Assembly: GCF_021531435.1 (NCBI RefSeq)
Contig: NZ_JAFBIS010000010.1
Coordinates: 1-64,000 of the forward strand
Reading direction: 5' to 3'
Length of the DNA: 64,000 bases
Source of the DNA: Oscillibacter valericigenes
GTDB taxonomy: Bacteria; Bacillota; Clostridia; Oscillospirales; Oscillospiraceae
Under the pieces are notes generated by a model, which was not told the origin of the DNA, did not search any database, and saw only the letters and a program-made list of their open reading frames with translations. Positions 50,841-58,433 of the stretch are shown here, one piece after another (position 1 is the first letter of the stretch; every line of letters starts with the position of its first letter). The translations under genes were made by a program, and so were the position numbers.

Positions 50841-52448
50841 TCACTTTGTCTCCATTTTCTCCACGGCGGCCTTCACAAAACCGTAGAACAGGGGATGGGG
50901 TCTGTCAGGACGGCTCTTGAATTCCGGATGGAACTGGGCGCCCACGAACCAGGGGTGGTCGGGGATCTCCACGATCTCCACCAGATGGCCGTTGGGGGAC
51001 AGGCCCGCCAGGGCCATGCCCGCGTCCTGCATGGCCTCCCGGTAGTCGTTGTTGAACTCGAAGCGGTGGCGGTGGCGCTCGGAGATCTCCTCCACGCCGT
51101 ACAGCTCCCGGCTGTGGGTCCCCTCGGTCAGGACACAGGGGTACTTGCCAAGGCGCATGGTGCCGCCCTTTTCCGTCACGTTCACCTGGTCGGGCATCAA
51201 ATCAATGACCGGGTGTTTCGTGGTCTCGGAGAACTCGGAGGAGGTGGCGTCCTCGTAGCCCAGCACGTGGCGGGCAAACTCGATGACCGCCATCTGCATG
51301 CCCAGGCAGATGCCGAAGTAGGGGATCTTGTTCTCCCGGGCATAGCGGCAGGCGGTGATCATACCCTCGATGCCCCGGTCGCCGAAGCCGCCGGGCACCA
51401 GAACGCCGGTACAGCCGGACAGCCGCTCCGCCACATTGCCCTCGTTGACCTCCTCGGAGTTCACCCACTCGATGTCCACCACGGCGTCGTTGGCGGTGCC
51501 GGCATGGTTCAGGGACTCCACCACGGAGAGATAGGCGTCGTGGAGCTGGGTGTACTTGCCAACCAGCGCGATGCGCACCTTCTTGTGGGCGGCTTTCTCC
51601 CGCTTCACCATGGCGCTCCACTCCCGCAGGTCCGGCTGGTGGGTGATGAGCCCCAGCTTGCGGCAAACCACCTCGTCCAGGCCCTCCTTGGCCATCAGCA
51701 GGGGCACCTCGTACAGCGTCTCCGCCGTGGCGTTCTGGATGACGCAGTCCGGCTCCACGTTGCAGAACAGGGCGATCTTCCTGCGGATGTCCTCGGTGAT
51801 GGGGGTGTCGCAGCGGCACACCAGAATATCCGGCTGGATGCCCAGGGACAGCAGCTCCTTCACGGAGTGCTGGGTGGGCTTGGACTTCAGCTCCCCGGAG
51901 CCGGGGATCTGGACAATGAGGGGCACATGGATGAACAGCACGTCGCCGTGGGGCCGTTCGGACGCCACCTGGCGGATGGCCTCCAGGAAGGGCTGGCTTT
52001 CGATGTCGCCCACGGTGCCGCCGATCTCGGAGATCACTACGTCCACATCGTCGCCCGCCATGGCGTAGATGCGGCTCTTGATCTCGTTGGTGATGTGGGG
52101 GATGATTTGGACGGTGGCGCCCAGGTAGTCGCCCCGGCGCTCCCGGTTCAGCACGGACCAGTAGATCTTGCCGGAGGAGATGGAGGAATTGCCGCTGAGG
52201 TCCTCATCCACGAACCGCTCGTAGTGGCCCAGGTCCAGGTCGGTCTCGGCGCCGTCCTCGGTGACGAACACCTCGCCGTGCTGGTAGGGGCTCATGGTGC
52301 CGGGGTCCACGTTGATATAGGGGTCGAATTTCTGGTTGCGCACCCGGACGCCCCGCTGCTTCAGCAGCCGTCCCAGGGATGCCGCGCAGATGCCCTTGCC
52401 CAGGCCGGACACCACGCCGCCAGTCACGAATACGAATTTTGTTGACAT
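50841..52448 (-). CDS. pyrG: CTP synthase
   Basis: A 535-residue enzyme making CTP from UTP, ATP and glutamine. The synthetase domain starts [17 protein letters not shown] (residues 2-18) with the P-loop, and carries [21 protein letters not shown] near 42 (in part) and the [11 protein letters not shown] block near 140. The glutaminase domain (from about 290) has the nucleophile Cys in [11 protein letters not shown] near 380 and the His-Glu pair in AQFHPEFKS near 510. Length is standard. Expression is probably controlled in a roughly 245-base leader upstream. A peptidase gene follows 30 bases downstream. Confidence 0.97.
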   Translation of the reverse strand: MSTKFVFVTGGVVSGLGKGICAASLGRLLKQRGVRVRNQKFDPYINVDPGTMSPYQHGEVFVTEDGAETDLDLGHYERFVDEDLSGNSSISSGKIYWSVLNRERRGDYLGATVQIIPHITNEIKSRIYAMAGDDVDVVISEIGGTVGDIESQPFLEAIRQVASERPHGDVLFIHVPLIVQIPGSGELKSKPTQHSVKELLSLGIQPDILVCRCDTPITEDIRRKIALFCNVEPDCVIQNATAETLYEVPLLMAKEGLDEVVCRKLGLITHQPDLREWSAMVKREKAAHKKVRIALVGKYTQLHDAYLSVVESLNHAGTANDAVVDIEWVNSEEVNEGNVAERLSGCTGVLVPGGFGDRGIEGMITACRYARENKIPYFGICLGMQMAVIEFARHVLGYEDATSSEFSETTKHPVIDLMPDQVNVTEKGGTMRLGKYPCVLTEGTHSRELYGVEEISERHRHRFEFNNDYREAMQDAGMALAGLSPNGHLVEIVEIPDHPWFVGAQFHPEFKSRPDRPHPLFYGFVKAAVEKMETK

Positions 52449-52694
52449 TCCTCTCACCTTACCTTTTTCTATATTCCACACAACAGTTTTGCCGGAAATG
52501 GGATTTGTACGCGCAAAGCGGACAAACCGGCCCGCTTTTGGTAAACAAAAAAACACCACCGGACCATTTTTGCGGCTAAAAGTCCCAGTCTCTTTCGGGA
52601 CTTTCAGCTGCGATCCGCGGTGTCGCTCGTCTGTTCGATTGTCGCCTTGCGGCTCACGCCGCAAACCGCCGCCTAAAAGCGTTCCAAAAAATAC
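52449..52694 (-). other. Long structured leader of pyrG
   Basis: About 245 bases between the predicted start point and the pyrG ATG hold no gene. Hairpins seen on either strand: TTGCGGC-TCAC-GCCGCAA (52647-52664), AAAGTCCC with GGGACTTT (52579-52604) and AAAGCGG with CCGCTTT near 52510-52540. None has a clean T run in the pyrG direction, so attenuation is not demonstrated. A GC-rich dispersed repeat is an alternative for 52.57-52.68 kb. Confidence 0.4.
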
Positions 52695-52700
52695 TTTTCC

Positions 52701-52729
52701 AATATAGCACCCCGCTTTTCCGTTGTCAA
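52701..52729 (-). promoter_or_regulatory. Promoter of pyrG
   Basis: Minus-strand TTGACA (52729-52724), 17-base spacer, extended -10 TGCTATATT (-10 box 52706-52701). Confidence 0.75.
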
Positions 52730-52871
52730 CGGGAGATTTTTTCCCATGCATGCATGCCGCTGTATTTCGCCCAAAAGGAAAAAGGCCGCATTTCAAGTCT
52801 TTTCCCTTTCCTTCGCGGCTTCTCTGTGCGCTCCGTCCGATTCCCTCCCCTTATTTTGTAGAAAATGACGG

Positions 52872-52900
52872 TTGACTTCACTCCTTTAAAGCTATATACT
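52872..52900 (+). promoter_or_regulatory. Promoter of the TrpX-type ABC operon
   Basis: TTGACT (52872-52877), 17-base spacer, TATACT (52895-52900). The transcript leader to the first transporter gene is about 225 bases and contains a small ORF and a terminator. Confidence 0.78.
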
Positions 52901-52944
52901 GCAAAAGTAGCAAAACCAGCCGGAGGGCGGAAAGGAGTTTTCAT

Positions 52945-53031
52945 ATGAACATGACCCTCTCTGTTTCTATGATCTCCTATTCTTTTATGGAGGTCCGCTA
53001 TGCGGGCCGACTTTATTACGCCCAAAAATAA
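52945..53031 (+). CDS. Leader peptide (28 codons) upstream of the ABC operon
   Basis: A small ORF starting MNMTLSVSM and ending LYYAQK, with a good ribosome site (AAAGGAG 8 bases upstream) and TAA at 53029-53031. It holds four Tyr codons (residues 12, 19, 24, 25) and one Phe (14) and no Trp. It lies wholly between the promoter and an intrinsic terminator at 53064, upstream of the substrate-binding protein gene. Its 3' half encodes RNA segments that can pair with one another and with the 5' arm of the terminator, the layout of translation-coupled attenuation. No homologue is recognised. Coding is inferred from the ribosome site and position. Confidence 0.6.
   Translation: MNMTLSVSMISYSFMEVRYAGRLYYAQK
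52992..53008 (+). promoter_or_regulatory. Leader hairpin 1:2 of the candidate attenuator
   Basis: GGTCCGC (52992-52998) pairs with GCGGGCC (53002-53008, one wobble). The second arm, as GGGCCG (53004-53009), can instead pair with CGGCTC (53064-53069) in the terminator 5' arm, giving a possible antiterminator. Confidence 0.45.
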
Positions 53032-53063
53032 ATCGTCCGGTTTGACAGAACTTGTATGGAAAG

Positions 53064-53095
53064 CGGCTCTGTCCCATCGGACAGGGCCGTTTTTT
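53064..53095 (+). terminator. Leader terminator before the ABC operon
   Basis: CGGCTCTGTCC, loop CATC, GGACAGGGCCG (one wobble) and T6, placed after the leader ORF and 36 bases before the first transporter gene. Must be bypassed for expression. Confidence 0.85.
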
Positions 53096-53130
53096 ATAAG
53101 ATTTTCCAAATATAAAAGGAGATCATTGTG

Positions 53131-54141
53131 ATGAAAAAGAAGATCCTTGCTCTTGCTCTGGCCGCTGTGATGGTCCTGAGCCTGGCCGCCTGCGGCGGCT
53201 CCAAGACGGAGGCCCCTGCCGAGGCTCCCGCTGAAACCGAGCAGACCGAAGCCCCCGCCGAGGCCGTTACTTACAACATCGGTATCTGCCAGCTGGCCCC
53301 CCACCCCGCTCTGGATGCCGCCACCCAGGGCTTCCGGGACGCACTGGAAGAGGCTCTGCCCGGCCAGGTGACGTTCGATGAGCAGAACGCCGCCGGCGAA
53401 AGCGCCACCTGCGCCACCATCGTCAACGGCTTCGTGTCCGCCGGCGTGGACCTGATCATGGCCAACGCCACCCCCGCCCTGCAGGCCGCCGTGGCCGCCA
53501 CCAGTGACATCCCCGTCCTGGGCACCTCCGTCACCGAGTACGGCGTGGCCCTGGGCATCAAGGACTTCAACGGCACTGTGGGCACCAACGTGTCCGGCAC
53601 CTCTGACCTGGCTCCCCTGGACCAGCAGGCCGCTATGGTGACCGAGTGGTTCCCCGAGGCTAAGACCGTGGGCCTGCTGTACTGCTCCGCCGAGGCCAAC
53701 AGCCAGTACCAGGTGGACACCGTCCAGGCTGAGCTGGAGAAGCTGGGCCTGACCTGCACCCAGTATCCCTTCTCCGACACTAACGACATGGCTTCCGTGA
53801 CCCAGAACGCCGTTGACAACAGCGACGTGCTGTATGTCCCCACCGACAACACCTGCGCCAACAATACCGGCATCATCGACAACATCGCCCGTCCCGCCGG
53901 CGTGCCCGTCATCTGCGGTGAGGAAGGCATCTGCGGCGGCTGCGGCGTTGCCACGTTGTCCATCAGCTACTATGACCTGGGCGTCGCCACCGGCAAGATG
54001 GCCGCCAAGGTCCTGACCGGCGAGGCCGACATCGCCTCCATGCCCATCGAGTACGCGCCCCAGTTCACCAAGAAGTACAACGAGACCATCTGCACCGACC
54101 TGGGCCTGACCGTTCCCGATGGCTACGAGGTTATCGCCTGA
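53131..54141 (+). CDS. ABC transporter substrate-binding lipoprotein (TrpX/PF04392 type)
   Basis: A 336-residue secreted lipoprotein with lipobox LAAC near residues 18-21 and a Glu/Ala/Pro linker. The mature part begins TYNIGICQLAPHPALDAATQGF, the hallmark of the ABC_sub_bind family, and continues with VTFDEQNAAGE, ATPALQAAVAATSDIPVLGTSVT and VYVPTDN-like VLYVPTDNTCANN near 235. Characterised relatives bind tryptophan or tyrosine-like aromatic amino acids. Permease and ATPase genes follow. AAAGGAG precedes both a GTG at 53128 and the ATG at 53131; the ATG is taken. Expression appears to be gated by the leader terminator. Confidence 0.9.
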   Translation: MKKKILALALAAVMVLSLAACGGSKTEAPAEAPAETEQTEAPAEAVTYNIGICQLAPHPALDAATQGFRDALEEALPGQVTFDEQNAAGESATCATIVNGFVSAGVDLIMANATPALQAAVAATSDIPVLGTSVTEYGVALGIKDFNGTVGTNVSGTSDLAPLDQQAAMVTEWFPEAKTVGLLYCSAEANSQYQVDTVQAELEKLGLTCTQYPFSDTNDMASVTQNAVDNSDVLYVPTDNTCANNTGIIDNIARPAGVPVICGEEGICGGCGVATLSISYYDLGVATGKMAAKVLTGEADIASMPIEYAPQFTKKYNETICTDLGLTVPDGYEVIA

Positions 54142-54181
54142 TCCAGGCAAAAAAGCGCAAAACCACGCGAAATAACGTAAA

Positions 54182-54216
54182 AATCAGCGGAAAAGGGCTT
54201 CCCTTTTCCGCTGATT
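54182..54216 (+). repeat. Long perfect hairpin between the binding-protein and permease genes
   Basis: AATCAGCGGAAAAGGG, loop CTT, and the exact complement: a 16-base stem without a following T run. Likely an mRNA-stabilising or processing hairpin that raises binding-protein yield over the membrane parts. Confidence 0.75.
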
Positions 54217-54274
54217 CACGCTATACTTATGAAGTCTATGACTTTCATCACCTGAACGGGGGGAACGCACGATT

Positions 54275-55231
54275 ATGCTGAATTTCATCAACGCGCTGCC
54301 GGGGGCCATATCCCAGGGTCTGATCTGGGGCATCATGGCCATCGGCGTCTACATCACCTATAAAATTCTGGACATTGCCGACCTGACGGTGGACGGCTCC
54401 TTCTGCACCGGCGCCGCCGTGTTCGTGGTGCTGTACACCGGCGGGACCAGCCTGTGGATCGCTATGCTGGCCTCCACGCTGGCGGGTATGCTGGCAGGCT
54501 TTGTCACCGGTGTGCTGCACACCTTCTGCGGCATCCCGGCCATCCTGTCCGGCATCCTGACCCAGCTGGGCCTGTGGTCCATCAACATGGCCATCATGGG
54601 CATGAAGGCAACGGTGGCCATCAATGTCTCCACGCCGGAGCTGCTGGACAAGCTGCTGGTGTCCCTGCGGTTCGTCCAGGACGTTGCCAAGGGCGCCCGG
54701 CCCTTCTACCGCCATCCCATCCTGGTAGTGGGCGTCTTCACGGCCATCCTCATCGCCGTTCTCTACTGGTTCTTCGGCACGGAGCTGGGCTGCTCCCTCC
54801 GCGCCACCGGCTCCAACCAGAACATGGCCCGTGCCCAGGGCATCAACACCGACTTCTGCAAGGTGCTGGGCCTGATGATCTCAAACGGTCTGGTGTCCCT
54901 GTCCGGCTCCCTGCTGGCCCAGTACAACAGCGCCAGCGAGATCAACATGGGCCGCGGCGCCATCGTCATCGGCCTGGCCGCGGTCATCATCGGCGAGGTG
55001 GCCTTCTCCAGGCTGTTCAGCAACTTCGCCCTGAAGCTGTTCAGCGTGTCCATCGGCGCCATCATCTACTACATCGTCATTCAGGCGGTGCTGGCCATGG
55101 GCCTGAACCCCAACTACCTGAAGCTCCTCAGCGCCGTGGTGGTCGCCATCTTCCTGTCCATCCCCTTCTGGAAGAACAAGTACATCCGCGCCAGCGTCAA
55201 AACCACAAAGGGGGTATCCAACCATGCTTGA
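54275..55231 (+). CDS. ABC transporter permease (TrpY type)
   Basis: A 318-residue membrane protein of the branched-chain/TrpY permease type (BPD_transp_2) with about eight spans. The cytoplasmic coupling loop reads GCSLRATGSNQNMARAQGIN near residue 172-191, a signature of this class (ATGSNQ..A...GI). A second ordinary feature is the start LPGAISQGLIWGIMAIGVYI. It should form a homodimeric channel for the ligand of the linked binding protein. The ATPase start overlaps its end by 8 bases. Confidence 0.92.
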   Translation: MLNFINALPGAISQGLIWGIMAIGVYITYKILDIADLTVDGSFCTGAAVFVVLYTGGTSLWIAMLASTLAGMLAGFVTGVLHTFCGIPAILSGILTQLGLWSINMAIMGMKATVAINVSTPELLDKLLVSLRFVQDVAKGARPFYRHPILVVGVFTAILIAVLYWFFGTELGCSLRATGSNQNMARAQGINTDFCKVLGLMISNGLVSLSGSLLAQYNSASEINMGRGAIVIGLAAVIIGEVAFSRLFSNFALKLFSVSIGAIIYYIVIQAVLAMGLNPNYLKLLSAVVVAIFLSIPFWKNKYIRASVKTTKGVSNHA

Positions 55232-56018
55232 GATCAAAGAGATCTGGAAAACCTTCAACGCCGGAACTGTCAATGAGAAGCAGGCCCTCCGGGGCGTCAG
55301 CCTGACCCTGAACGACGGCGACTTCTGCACCGTCATCGGCGGCAACGGCGCCGGCAAGTCCACCATGCTCAACGCGGTGGCGGGCACCTTCCCCGTGGAT
55401 TCCGGTTCCATCTCCATCGGCGGCACCGATGTGACCCGCCTGCCGGAGTTCAAGCGGGCCAAGTTCATCGGCCGCGTGTTCCAGGACCCCATGATGGGCA
55501 CCGCGCCCACCATGCAGATCGTGGAAAATCTGGCGCTGGCTGCCCGCCGGGGCCAGAGCCGGGGCCTGAAGTGGGGCATCACCAAGGCAGAGAAGGAGCA
55601 GTATCAGGAGATGCTGCGGAAACTGGACTTAGGGCTGGAGGACCGCCTCACCAGCAAGGTTGGCCTGCTGTCCGGCGGCCAGCGCCAGGCGCTGACGCTG
55701 CTGATGGCCTCCCTGCAAAAGCCCAAGCTGCTGCTGCTGGACGAGCACACCGCCGCCCTGGACCCCAAGACCGCCGCCAAGGTTCTGGAGCTGTCCGACC
55801 GCATCGTAGCGGAAAACCATCTGACTACCATGATGGTCACCCACAACATGAAGGACGCCATTGCCCACGGCAACCGGCTCATCATGATGTACGACGGCCG
55901 CATCGTCATCGACGTCTCCGGTGAGGAGAAGAAGAAGCTGACGGTCCCCCAGCTGCTGGAGCTGTTCAGCAAGGTCAGCGGAAGCGACGAAGCCGACGAC
56001 AAGCTGCTGCTTTCCTGA
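55224..56018 (+). CDS. ABC transporter ATPase (TrpZ type)
   Basis: A 264-residue ATPase. Walker A is GGNGAGKST near residues 39-47, the signature is LSGGQRQALTL near 150, Walker B is LLLLDEHTAALD near 171, and the switch His is in VTHNM near 209. The HTAALDPKTA form of the D-loop is usual in ATPases partnered with PF04392 binding proteins. Overlaps the permease gene by 8 bases; a terminator follows 7 bases after the stop. Confidence 0.93.
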   Translation: MLEIKEIWKTFNAGTVNEKQALRGVSLTLNDGDFCTVIGGNGAGKSTMLNAVAGTFPVDSGSISIGGTDVTRLPEFKRAKFIGRVFQDPMMGTAPTMQIVENLALAARRGQSRGLKWGITKAEKEQYQEMLRKLDLGLEDRLTSKVGLLSGGQRQALTLLMASLQKPKLLLLDEHTAALDPKTAAKVLELSDRIVAENHLTTMMVTHNMKDAIAHGNRLIMMYDGRIVIDVSGEEKKKLTVPQLLELFSKVSGSDEADDKLLLS

Positions 56019-56024
56019 AAACGC

Positions 56025-56057
56025 ACGGCGGACAGGTCCCCCTGTCCGCCGTTTTAT
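56025..56057 (+). terminator. Terminator after the ABC ATPase gene
   Basis: ACGGCGGACAGG, loop TCCC, CCTGTCCGCCGT and TTTATT. The FAH-family gene starts only 25 bases later, with no room for a full promoter. Confidence 0.78.
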
Positions 56058-56081
56058 TCTGACTGAGAGGAGACATCCCCC

Positions 56082-56936
56082 ATGAAACTCGTTACCTATC
56101 TCCATGACGGCAAAGAGGCTGTGGGCGTCCTGCGTGAGGACGGCGCCGCTGTCCGTCCCCTGCCCTTCCCCGACATGAATGCGCTCATCGAAGCGCCCCG
56201 CTCCCAGCTTCTCTCCGCTGTGAAAGACGCGGACGCCTCCCTGCCCCTGTCCGCCGTCACCCTGCTGGCGCCCATTCCCCGGCCCCGGCAGGATGTCATC
56301 TGCCTGGGCATCAACTACAAGGCCCACGCTGAGGAGGCGGAGCGGTACAGCTCCGAGGCCTTCAAAAAGGAACGCCCCATTCCCATCTACTTCTCCAAGC
56401 GGGTCACTGAAGCCGTCGGCCCGGAGGGCTTTATCGAGAGTCACCCCGGCCTGGTGGAGCGGCTGGACTATGAGGCGGAGCTGGCGGTCATCATCGGCAA
56501 GACCGCCAAAAACGTCAAAGCCGCCGACGCGGCGGATTACATCTTCGGCTACACGGTCCTCAACGACGTCTCCGCCCGCCTGCTCCAGACCACCCATAAG
56601 CAGTGGTACTTCGGCAAGGGCCTGGACGGTTTCACTCCCATCGGCCCCTGCATCACCACCGCCGACGAGATCGCCTTCCCGCCTGCCCTGCGCATCTCCT
56701 CCCGGGTCAACGGCGAGCCGCGGCAGGATTCCACCACGGACCTCCTCATCACCTCCATTGCGGACATCATTGAGGAGCTGTCCTCCGGCATGACGCTGCT
56801 GCCCGGCACCATCATCGCCACCGGCACCCCCGCCGGCGTGGGCATGGGCTTCGACCCGCCCAAGTTCCTGAAGCCCGGCGATGTGGTGGAATGTGCCGTT
56901 GAAGGCATCGGCACCCTGCGGAACACCGTGCGCTGA
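56082..56936 (+). CDS. Fumarylacetoacetate hydrolase (FAH) family protein
   Basis: A 284-residue FAH-superfamily enzyme; these cleave C-C bonds or decarboxylate oxo-acids using a metal. Conserved blocks are CLGINYKAHAEE near 71, PIYFSKRVTEAVGP near 98, metal-binding Glu in DYEAELAVIIGK near 130, GYTVLNDVSAR near 157 and ATGTPAGVGMG near 247. It resembles acylpyruvate hydrolase/2-hydroxyhepta-diene-dioate isomerase types. The substrate is unknown; placement after an aromatic-type ABC transporter hints at breakdown of an imported compound. Transcribed by read-through of the terminator at 56.03 kb, or from an unseen promoter. Confidence 0.9.
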   Translation: MKLVTYLHDGKEAVGVLREDGAAVRPLPFPDMNALIEAPRSQLLSAVKDADASLPLSAVTLLAPIPRPRQDVICLGINYKAHAEEAERYSSEAFKKERPIPIYFSKRVTEAVGPEGFIESHPGLVERLDYEAELAVIIGKTAKNVKAADAADYIFGYTVLNDVSARLLQTTHKQWYFGKGLDGFTPIGPCITTADEIAFPPALRISSRVNGEPRQDSTTDLLITSIADIIEELSSGMTLLPGTIIATGTPAGVGMGFDPPKFLKPGDVVECAVEGIGTLRNTVR

Positions 56937-56940
56937 ACAT

Positions 56941-56973
56941 AAAAAACCAGGCGGCTAGGCCGCCTGGTTTTTT
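56941..56973. terminator. Bidirectional terminator between the FAH and degV genes
   Basis: AAAAAACCAGGCGGC, loop TAG, and the exact complement: 15-base arms with A6 and T6 ends. Confidence 0.92.
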
Positions 56974-56980
56974 CATGCGT

Positions 56981-57826
56981 TTAATAGCCTACGATCAGGC
57001 CCTTCTCCATGGCATAGAACGTCGTCAGGCCACGGCAGGAAATGATGTCCACGCCCTTTACCGGCAGGTCCTTCAAAATCTGCTCCTTCAGCTTCATGGC
57101 GCCCGCCAGGTTCTCGCAGTGGGAAATGACCACATGAGCCCCTTCGCAGTCCTTGCTGCCCCTCATCAGCTCCGTGATCGCCTTGTAGGTCTTGCCCTCG
57201 CCCCGGGCCTTGTCCGCAACGTGAATGGTGCCCTGGGGCGTGGCGTCGGCGATGACATGGATGCCCAGGCTGTGGAGCAGGGTGCCCACCAGCGGCCGCA
57301 TCCGGCCGTTTTTGATGAGGTTGTCGAAGTTCTCCAGGGTAAAGCAGGTCCGCAGCGCCGCCTGGTACATCCGCAGCTGGTCGCAGATGCCGGCAAAGTC
57401 GCCCTGGGTATCGGCCTCCATCAGCTCCTTCGCCTTGCGGATCAGCAGCACCATGGCGCCGGCGGTAGACTTGGAGTCGATGATACAGATCTCCTTTTCC
57501 GGGTGCTCCTCCAGCACCATCTCCCGGCCCATGACGGCGGCGTTATAGGTGCCGGAGAGATTGGCGGAAATGGTAAAACAGACCGTTCTGTCGGCCTTTT
57601 CAAAGGCCCGCGCAAAGGCCGCCGGGGAAGGGCAGGCAGTAGAGGACGCGGTCTTTTCCGCATCCATTGCCGTCAGCAGCTCCCGGGTGTCCAGCTCGTC
57701 GTTATCAATAAATTCCCTGGCTCCCACCTGCAGACGCAGCGGGACCGTCTCGAACAGGACTTTCTCACTGGTGAAGTCGCTGACGCGCAGGTCGCAGCTG
57801 CTATCGCTCACAATGCTCCAAATCAT
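56981..57826 (-). CDS. DegV family fatty-acid-binding protein
   Basis: A 281-residue DegV-fold protein. The N-terminus IVSDSSCDL, the TACPSPAAF motif near 62 (usual TSxPS), ISANLSGTYNAA near 85 and the later IDSKSTAGAM near 115 mark the family. The C-terminal half contains LIKNGRMRPLVGTLLHSLGI near 165. Characterised members (FakB) hold a fatty acid for phosphorylation by FakA; no fakA is in the window, and the ligand here is not known. A consensus-like promoter lies about 45 bases upstream, divergent from the MarR-MATE operon. Confidence 0.9.
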   Translation of the reverse strand: MIWSIVSDSSCDLRVSDFTSEKVLFETVPLRLQVGAREFIDNDELDTRELLTAMDAEKTASSTACPSPAAFARAFEKADRTVCFTISANLSGTYNAAVMGREMVLEEHPEKEICIIDSKSTAGAMVLLIRKAKELMEADTQGDFAGICDQLRMYQAALRTCFTLENFDNLIKNGRMRPLVGTLLHSLGIHVIADATPQGTIHVADKARGEGKTYKAITELMRGSKDCEGAHVVISHCENLAGAMKLKEQILKDLPVKGVDIISCRGLTTFYAMEKGLIVGY

Positions 57827-57867
57827 ATCTTTCTCCTTGTAATCTGGTTTTGAATATCATTTTTTAT

Positions 57868-57896
57868 ATCATACTCCCTGCTCCCTGTTTTGTCAA
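57868..57896 (-). promoter_or_regulatory. Promoter of the degV gene
   Basis: Minus-strand TTGACA (57896-57891), 17-base spacer, TATGAT (57873-57868). Confidence 0.78.
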
Positions 57897-57911
57897 CAAA
57901 AAGCGGCGTCC

Positions 57912-57940
57912 TTGACATTTCTCCCGTTCCGTGCTATTCT
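57912..57940 (+). promoter_or_regulatory. Promoter of the marR-MATE operon
   Basis: TTGACA (57912-57917), 17-base spacer, extended -10 TGCTATTCT (-10 box 57935-57940). Confidence 0.75.
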
Positions 57941-57960
57941 CATATAGTTTTATAATAAAC

Positions 57961-57976
57961 TGTTCTGTTCAGAACA
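57961..57976. promoter_or_regulatory. MarR operator candidate
   Basis: TGTTCTG-TT-CAGAACA, perfect 7-base arms, lies between the predicted transcription start and the ribosome site of the marR gene, suited to autorepression. Confidence 0.65.
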
Positions 57977-57989
57977 AATGGAGGCGTTC

Positions 57990-58433
57990 ATGGCACTCAC
58001 CTACACCCGCCTGCTGCAGTTTTACAAGCAGTTCGGTAAATACTATTCCCACCAATTCGCAGACTTCTCGGCCCGGACAGGTCTTTCCCTGGGGGAGGTC
58101 CACATTTTGCTGTTCCTGGTCAACAATCCGGACTGTGACACCGCCCGGGACGTTGCGGAGCTGCGGGGCCTGTCCAAATCCCAGGTCTCCCAGGCTGTGG
58201 AGCACCTCGTACGGGAGGGTCTGCTGCTCCGCACGCCCGACAGGTCGGACCGCCGGGTCGTCCACCTGTCCATCACCCCGGAGGGAATGCCCCTGGCGCT
58301 GGAGTGCCGGGACATTCAATGCGCCTGCGGACAGCGGCTTTTGGCCGGGCTTACGGAGGAACAGATCCAGCAGCTCTCGCTGCTGCTGGAAACAGTGCTT
58401 GAAAATGGCCTTGCAGAGGAGGAATTCGCTTGA
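57990..58433 (+). CDS. MarR-family regulator of a MATE pump
   Basis: A 147-residue winged-helix protein. The recognition region AELRGLSKSQVSQAVEHLVREGLLLR lies near residues 55-80 (core LSKSQVSQAVEHLV) and the wing is DRSDRRVVHLSI. GGAGG lies 5 bases before the ATG at 57990; an earlier ATG at 57978 overlaps that site. Its stop overlaps the TTG start of the MATE gene by 4 bases. With a palindrome in its own leader it probably represses itself and the pump until a toxic ligand binds. Confidence 0.92.
   Translation: MALTYTRLLQFYKQFGKYYSHQFADFSARTGLSLGEVHILLFLVNNPDCDTARDVAELRGLSKSQVSQAVEHLVREGLLLRTPDRSDRRVVHLSITPEGMPLALECRDIQCACGQRLLAGLTEEQIQQLSLLLETVLENGLAEEEFA

Noticed and set aside
47974-50886. 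A 970-codon open frame on the plus strand
   Set aside because: It mirrors the pyrophosphatase and peptidase genes, both of which show intact catalytic motifs; the mirror frame is His/Gln/Gly-rich and low in recognisable signals.
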